A program made the position numbers and the translations under genes. The notes under the pieces are model-generated. The model searched no databases and was not told the origin of the DNA. It saw only the letters and a program-made list of their open reading frames with translations. Shown here piece after piece: positions 11,698 to 15,253 of a stretch of 15,253 bases of DNA. Positions within the stretch are counted from its first letter, which is position 1. Each line of letters begins with the position of its first letter. The DNA is from JAWVEV01 sp033856535 (lineage in GTDB: Bacteria; Actinomycetota; Thermoleophilia; Miltoncostaeales; Miltoncostaeaceae): positions 1 to 15,253 of the forward strand of contig JAWVEV010000216.1 in NCBI GenBank assembly GCA_033856535.1, given 5' to 3'.

Positions 11698-13641
11698 TTG
11701 TACCATCCGCGGGATGCCGCCCGCGCCGAGGTCCACCTGAGGGTCCTGCTTCCAGACGGCACTCCCCTGGAGCTGCCCGAGGGCGCCACCGGTCGCGATG
11801 CCGCGGCCGCGATCGGACCCGGCCTGGCGCGCGCGGCGGTCGCCGTGCGGGTGGGCGACGAGATCCGCGACCTCGCGCGGCCCCTGGCCGACGGCGAGGC
11901 GATCGCGATCATCACGTCAAAGAGCGGCGCGGACTACCTCTGGGTGATGCGCCACTCGGCCGCCCACGTGATGGCCGAGGCGGTGCGCGAGGTGGTCCCC
12001 GGCGCCAAGCTCGGCTTCGGCCCGCCGATCGACGACGGCTTCTACTACGACTTCGACCTGCCCCGGCCGCTCAGCGAGGACGACTTCCCGGCCATCGAGG
12101 CCGCGGTGAAGCGGATCAAGAAGGCCAAGGCGCCGTTCGAGCGCACCCTGATGGCCATGGACGAGGCCAAGGCCTTCTTCGCCGAGCGCGGCGAGCCCTT
12201 CAAGGTGGACCAGGTCGAGGAGCTCGAGCGCCAGGGCGAGACCGAGGTCTCGATCTACACCCAGAACGGGTTCGTCGACCTCTGCCGCGGCGGCCACGTG
12301 CAGGACACGGGCAAGGTCGGCGAGGTGAAGCTGCTCTCGCTGGCCGGCGCCTACTGGCGCGGCAGCGAGAAGAACCCCCAGCTCACGCGGCTCTACGCGA
12401 CCGCCTTCCCGACCTCGAAGGAGCTCGACGAGCACCTGGAGCGGCTGGAGCAGGCCAAGGCCCGCGACCACCGCCGGCTGGGCAAGGACCTCGGGATCTT
12501 CCACTTCGACGAGATGGGCCCCGGCTTCCCGTTCTACCTGCCGAACGGGATGGTCCTGGTCAACGGGATCCGCGGCGCGGTGCGCAAGGAGCTCGCCGCG
12601 ATGGGCTACGACGAGATCCAGACGCCCACGATCCTCTCGGACCAGCTCTGGCACGAGAGCGGCCACTGGGAGAACTACAAGGAGAACATGTACTTCACGG
12701 AGGTCGACGGTCAGACCTTCGCCGTGAAGCCCATGAACTGCCCCGGCGCCTGCCTCGTCTACCGCAGCCAGCGCCACAGCTACCGGGACCTGCCGATCCG
12801 GCTGGCCGAGTTCGGCCACGTCCACCGGCACGAGCTCTCGGGCGTGCTGCACGGGCTCTTCCGCGTGCGCGCCTTCACCCAGGACGACGCCCACATCTTC
12901 TGCCGCCTGGACCAGGTGAAGGGCGAGGTGCAGTCGGTGCTCGCCCTGATCGACCGCTTCTACGGCCGGTTCGGCTTCGACCAGGTCGCGCTGCGCCTGG
13001 GCACCCGGCCCGAGAAGGCGCTCGGCAGCGCGGAGATGTGGGAGGCCGCCGAGGCCGCCCTGGTGGACGCGCTGGAGGGCCGCGAGTACACGCTCAACGC
13101 CGGCGACGGCGCCTTCTACGGCCCGAAGATCGACTTCCACGTGACCGACACGATGGGCCGGGCCTGGCAGCTCGGCACCTGCCAGCTCGACTTCTTCATG
13201 CCGGAGCGCTTCGGCCTGACCTACACCACGGCCGAGGACACCGACGAGCGCCCGGTGATCATCCACCGCGCGGTCACCGGCTCCACCGAGCGCTTCCTCG
13301 GGATCCTGATCGAGAATTGCGGGGGCGACTTCCCGTTCTGGCTGGCGCCCGAGCAGGCGCGCGTGCTGCCGATCGCCGACCGCCACGCCGAGACCGCCGA
13401 GGCGGTCGCGGCACGGCTGCGGTCCGAGGGCCTGCGGGTCAAGGCCGACGCGCGGTCCGAGTCGCTCGGCCGGCGGATCCGCGACGGCGAGCTGCAGAAG
13501 GTGCCGTACCTGCTCATCGTGGGCGACCGCGAGCAGGAGGCCGGCGCGGTCGGGGTGCGCTCGCGGGCCGCCGGCGACGAGGGCTCGCTTCCGCTCGAGG
13601 ACCTGGTCGCGCGGCTTCGCGCGGAGGACGAGGCCGACTGA
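11698..13641 (+). CDS. thrS: Threonine--tRNA ligase
   Basis: ThrRS charges tRNA-Thr and hydrolyses mischarged Ser-tRNA. From the TTG at 11698 the product is 647 residues, the usual size. A TGS domain (about 12-72) opens with VLLPDGTPLELPEGATG. The editing domain carries HSAAH (His86, His90) and CRGGH (Cys196, His200). The class II catalytic core shows PMNCPGACLVY with zinc ligand Cys348, the motif FGHVHRHELSG, and TGSTERFLGILIENC. A C-terminal anticodon-binding domain follows. The start is unclear: no in-frame ATG or GTG lies close to the TGS domain, only TTG 11698 or the distant GTG 11641, which would overlap the divergent gene. The stop overlaps the next ATG by one base (TGATG). Confidence 0.96.
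   Translation: MYHPRDAARAEVHLRVLLPDGTPLELPEGATGRDAAAAIGPGLARAAVAVRVGDEIRDLARPLADGEAIAIITSKSGADYLWVMRHSAAHVMAEAVREVVPGAKLGFGPPIDDGFYYDFDLPRPLSEDDFPAIEAAVKRIKKAKAPFERTLMAMDEAKAFFAERGEPFKVDQVEELERQGETEVSIYTQNGFVDLCRGGHVQDTGKVGEVKLLSLAGAYWRGSEKNPQLTRLYATAFPTSKELDEHLERLEQAKARDHRRLGKDLGIFHFDEMGPGFPFYLPNGMVLVNGIRGAVRKELAAMGYDEIQTPTILSDQLWHESGHWENYKENMYFTEVDGQTFAVKPMNCPGACLVYRSQRHSYRDLPIRLAEFGHVHRHELSGVLHGLFRVRAFTQDDAHIFCRLDQVKGEVQSVLALIDRFYGRFGFDQVALRLGTRPEKALGSAEMWEAAEAALVDALEGREYTLNAGDGAFYGPKIDFHVTDTMGRAWQLGTCQLDFFMPERFGLTYTTAEDTDERPVIIHRAVTGSTERFLGILIENCGGDFPFWLAPEQARVLPIADRHAETAEAVAARLRSEGLRVKADARSESLGRRIRDGELQKVPYLLIVGDREQEAGAVGVRSRAAGDEGSLPLEDLVARLRAEDEAD
11701..11706 (+). promoter_or_regulatory. 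Candidate -10 element (TACCAT) upstream of thrS
   Basis: TACCAT lies in the most AT-rich patch of the gap between the divergent minus-strand operon and thrS. It is followed seven bases later by an ATG at 11714. That spacing matches the leaderless arrangement seen before the kinase and TadE genes. The ATG is out of frame with thrS and opens only an 8-codon frame ending at TGA 11738-11740. Confidence 0.35.
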
Positions 13642-14009
13642 TGCGCGTCAACTGGGTCGGCGTCCGGAACTTCCTGATCATCGCCGGCATCGCCGCGATC
13701 GGGGTGATCTGGCAGGAGGGCTTCGGCACGGTCGCGGTCGGCGCCCAGCAGATCTTCCTCGTGCTCTTCGTCTTCGGGATCGCGGCCTTCGCCTACAACT
13801 ACTTCCGCCAGAACGAGCTCGCCTGGCTGGTGCTGAAGCCCTGGCAGCGCGCGCTGATCGTGATCTGCGGCGCCGGGATCGCCTTCCTGGTGATCGCCGG
13901 CTTCCCGCTGCTGGGCGATCGGCTCTCGCCGGTGGGCGTGCTGGCGCTGATGGCCGCGCTGGTGCTGGTGATCGTCTGGGTCGTCCGGGAGAGCCGCCGC
14001 TTCCGCTGA
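13641..14009 (+). CDS. Small four-helix membrane protein, 122 aa, unknown
   Basis: Four hydrophobic segments are visible at about 8-25, 31-54, 70-90 and 97-116. The loop between helices 2 and 3 (YNYFRQNELAWLVLKPWQRA) is the most distinctive part. The C-terminus is basic (RESRRFR), suggesting it stays in the cytoplasm. I recognise no family. The ATG shares one base with the thrS stop, so it is translated from the thrS mRNA. Its function need not relate to tRNA charging. A strong hairpin begins directly after its stop and closes the transcript. Confidence 0.8.
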   Translation: MRVNWVGVRNFLIIAGIAAIGVIWQEGFGTVAVGAQQIFLVLFVFGIAAFAYNYFRQNELAWLVLKPWQRALIVICGAGIAFLVIAGFPLLGDRLSPVGVLALMAALVLVIVWVVRESRRFR

Positions 14010-14049
14010 CCGGCCCCGGCGGGCGCCGTTTGCCCGCCTCGGGGGCCGG
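14010..14049 (+). terminator. Long GC-rich hairpin ending the thrS operon
   Basis: Two stacked stems begin right after the stop codon. CCGGCCCC at 14010-14017 pairs with GGGGCCGG at 14042-14049. GGCGGGC at 14018-14024 pairs with GCCCGCC at 14032-14038, around the loop GCCGTTT. Only a 3-nt bulge interrupts 15 base pairs. No T run follows, as is usual for terminators in such genomes. Confidence 0.6.
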
Positions 14050-14056
14050 GTAGGCG

Positions 14057-14077
14057 CCTCTCGCGACCCGCGAGAGG
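14057..14077 (+). promoter_or_regulatory. Perfect 9-bp hairpin covering the ribosome site of the nuclease-domain gene
   Basis: CCTCTCGCG at 14057-14065 and CGCGAGAGG at 14069-14077 are exact inverted repeats with an ACC loop. The 3' arm contains GAGAGG, the only Shine-Dalgarno-like sequence for the gene that follows, and ends two bases before the ATG at 14080. In RNA this would hide the ribosome site. As DNA it could be an operator. Confidence 0.5.
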
Positions 14078-14079
14078 GG

Positions 14080-14601
14080 ATGGACGCCGTGCAGCGCATC
14101 GTGCCCTTCGGCATCACGATCGACCCGGCCGGATCCCAGCCGATCCTGCTGCTGAAGACGGCGGAGGACAACCGCTTCCTGCCCGTCTCGGTGGGGCAGG
14201 GCGAGGCGATGGCGATCATCGCCAAGCTCGAGGGGCGCGAGCCCGCCCGGCCGATGACCCACGACCTGATGCTCGGGATGCTGGCCGAGCTCGACGCCGA
14301 GATCGTCCGCGTGACCGTGACCGAGCTGCGCGACGACGTCTTCCGCGCCGCCCTGGTCGTGCGGACCCCCTCCCGCGAGATGGAGTTCGACTCGCGGCCG
14401 AGCGACGCGCTGGCGCTGGCGGTCCGCGCCGGGGCGCCGATGTACGCCGAGGACGACGTGATCGCCGAGAACGCGGTCGACGTCGACCTGGCCGGGGGCA
14501 CCGACGGCGCCGAGGCCGACGGCCCCGCGGACGAGCAGGAGGTCGTCGAGGATTTCCGCCGCTTCCTCGACGACGTCACCCCGGAGGACTTCGAAGGCTG
14601 A
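14080..14601 (+). CDS. Bifunctional nuclease (BFN/DUF151) domain protein
   Basis: This is a 173-residue protein whose first about 130 residues match the BFN family. It has a strand-rich start PFGITIDPAGSQPILLLKTA, then FLPVSVGQGEAMAIIAKLEG, MTHDLMLGMLAELDAEIVRV, and the signature DSRPSDALALAVRAGAPMYA. Plant and archaeal or bacterial relatives have reported DNase/RNase activity; the actinobacterial role is not settled. An acidic linker (about 132-155) leads to a short conserved tail, EVVEDFRRFLDDVTPEDFEG. The ATG at 14080 lies only two bases after GAGAGG. The GTG at 14089 has AGGGG (14075-14079) nine bases upstream and may be the true start, giving 170 residues. The gene stands alone between two hairpins. 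Confidence 0.88.
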   Translation: MDAVQRIVPFGITIDPAGSQPILLLKTAEDNRFLPVSVGQGEAMAIIAKLEGREPARPMTHDLMLGMLAELDAEIVRVTVTELRDDVFRAALVVRTPSREMEFDSRPSDALALAVRAGAPMYAEDDVIAENAVDVDLAGGTDGAEADGPADEQEVVEDFRRFLDDVTPEDFEG

Positions 14602-14611
14602 TTCGTCACCG

Positions 14612-14646
14612 GATGGCGACGCGATCGGCACGGATCGCGCGCCATC
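14612..14646. terminator. Two-step 14-bp hairpin after the nuclease-domain gene
   Basis: GATGGCG at 14612-14618 pairs with CGCCATC at 14640-14646. CGCGATC at 14620-14626 pairs with GATCGCG at 14633-14639. A single bulged A (14619) separates the stems and the loop is GGCACG. It lies 10 bp after the nuclease-domain stop, so a terminator is likely. Its right arm would also cover the -35 region of the next gene, so an operator role is possible. Confidence 0.5.
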
Positions 14647-14664
14647 TGGGGGAGGGGCCCGGCC

Positions 14665-14670
14665 TAGCGT
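14665..14670 (+). promoter_or_regulatory. Candidate -10 element (TAGCGT) of a leaderless TadE mRNA
   Basis: TAGCGT sits exactly six bases before the ATG at 14677, the same hexamer pattern (TANCGT) and spacing seen before the kinase gene at 8712. There is no Shine-Dalgarno close to this ATG; a GGGGGAGGGG run ends 19 bases upstream, too far to serve. No convincing -35 is visible. Confidence 0.4.
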
Positions 14671-14676
14671 CAGCGC

Positions 14677-15021
14677 ATGGTCGCGCGACGCGGGAGCCGG
14701 GGTCAGGCGGCGGTGGAGCTGGTGGCGCTCGTGCCGGCGCTGGTGGTCCTCGGGCTGCTCGCCTGGCAGCTGGCCGCGGCGGCCCACGTCTGGTTGGTCG
14801 CGGGCTCCTCCGCGCGGGCCGCCGCCCGTGCCGCCGCGGTGGGGGCTCCCGCCGAGGACGCCGCCCGCGCGGCCCTCCCGCGCGCGTGGGCCGGCGTGGC
14901 GCGGGTGCGGACGTCGGGCGGCGAGGTGCGGGTGCGCGTGCCGGTGCCCGCGGTCCTCCCCGGACTGCCGTCCCTGGGGACGGTGGAGGGATCGGCCCCG
15001 CTGACCGAGGGCGCCCGGTGA
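14677..15021 (+). CDS. TadE-like pseudopilin, 114 aa
   Basis: The basic start MVARRGSRGQAAVELVALVP contains the GQAAVE signature of TadE/TadG-like minor pilins, with the Glu at position +5 of the hydrophobic segment that pilin systems need. One membrane helix (about 12-38, LVPALVVLGLLAWQLAAAAH) follows, then an Ala/Arg-rich helix and a short strand-rich tail. The length fits small TadE-like proteins. Such proteins are processed by a prepilin peptidase and support Flp/Tad pilus assembly. The stop overlaps the next TadE-like start by 4 bp, so this begins an operon. Neighbouring Tad ATPase or secretin genes would lie beyond the window. Confidence 0.82.
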   Translation: MVARRGSRGQAAVELVALVPALVVLGLLAWQLAAAAHVWLVAGSSARAAARAAAVGAPAEDAARAALPRAWAGVARVRTSGGEVRVRVPVPAVLPGLPSLGTVEGSAPLTEGAR

Positions 15022-15253
15022 GGCGGCGGTCCGCCGGGCAGGCGGCGGTCGAGCTGCTGGCGGCGGTGCCGATCGTGCTGGCGGCGGGGTTCGTGGCGTG
15101 GATCCTGGTCGCGGTCCTCTGGTCCGGGATGCGGGCCGAGGAGGACGTGCGCCGCCAGGCGCTGGAGGCCCGGCCCGGCGCCGGCTGGGTGACGGTCACG
15201 GCGCGCGCGCCGCTGCCGGCCCTGACGCCGCCGCTGGCCGGCCTCGAGGTGCG
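15018..15253 (+). CDS. Second TadE-like pseudopilin, cut by the window end
   Basis: The GTG at 15018 shares GTGA with the preceding stop. The visible 78 codons read RRRSAGQAAVELLAAVPIVL, a basic start with the GQAAVE signature. A single hydrophobic helix follows (ending WILVAVLWSG), then a soluble segment with RAEEDVRRQALEARPGAG and a strand-like VTVTARAPLPAL. The layout mirrors the preceding gene, so the two are probably paralogues that act together as minor pilins. The C-terminus is outside the window, so the full length is unknown. Confidence 0.78.
   Translation, partial: MRRRSAGQAAVELLAAVPIVLAAGFVAWILVAVLWSGMRAEEDVRRQALEARPGAGWVTVTARAPLPALTPPLAGLEV

Noticed and set aside
11178..11915. 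An extension of the 210-aa minus-strand protein to 456 residues.
   Set aside because: The extra part lies over the membrane-protein gene and the thrS start in other frames and is low-complexity Arg/Pro/Gly. The ATG overlapping the upstream stop is the natural start.
11917..13386. A 489-codon open frame on the minus strand inside thrS.
   Set aside because: It is the mirror of ThrRS coding sequence; the ThrRS motifs on the plus strand are unmistakable.
1..15253. CRISPR arrays, tRNA or rRNA genes, phage genes, toxin-antitoxin pairs and intact transposases.
   Set aside because: None was seen on either strand. The DUF2283-like protein alone, without a toxin partner, is not enough to call an antitoxin.

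Overview
The window is very GC-rich, with G or C at nearly every third codon position. Operons are tight, often joined by 4-bp ATGA or GTGA overlaps. Several genes lack a Shine-Dalgarno sequence but have a TANNNT hexamer just upstream of the ATG. Together with DrrAB-type and MacB-type ABC exporters, a DesK/NarL-type two-component pair and TadE-like pseudopilins, this suggests an actinobacterium (Actinomycetota). A deep lineage such as Thermoleophilia is possible, but no rRNA or other decisive marker is present, so that is inference.

Layout. (1) 1-1086 is a decayed stretch: a small ORF, a DUF2283-like protein, a lipoprotein-like gene broken by an amber codon and a frameshift, and short repeats that may be mobile-element debris. 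(2) 1087-2855 is a DrrA/DrrB-type ABC exporter, preceded by a perfect 14-bp palindrome. (3) 2951-5085 holds a ClC-family chloride transporter with a CBS pair and a 65-aa acidic protein, ending at a hairpin between convergent genes. (4) 8466-5126 (minus) is a MacB/LolD-like ATPase with a large FtsX-type permease. Divergent from it, 8724-10567 (plus) encodes a histidine kinase and a NarL-family response regulator. The gap between them carries three exact 11-bp-spaced direct repeats, the best candidate operator in the window. (5) 11662-10545 (minus) is a two-gene operon of unknown function, whose end overlaps the regulator gene tail to tail. (6) 11698-14009 is thrS followed by a four-helix membrane protein, ending in a strong hairpin. 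(7) 14080-14601 is a bifunctional-nuclease-domain protein whose ribosome-binding region lies in a perfect 9-bp hairpin. (8) 14677 to the window end is the start of a TadE-like pilus operon.

How the genes work together. The clearest functional module is the divergent exporter and two-component pair, which resembles envelope-stress or peptide-sensing systems in which the regulator controls the exporter. The thrS region is housekeeping. I found no clearly new system such as CRISPR, a phage or a defence island. The most useful leads are regulatory: the 11-bp repeat array, the hairpin over the nuclease start, the out-of-frame thrS start and the repeated leaderless-promoter pattern.
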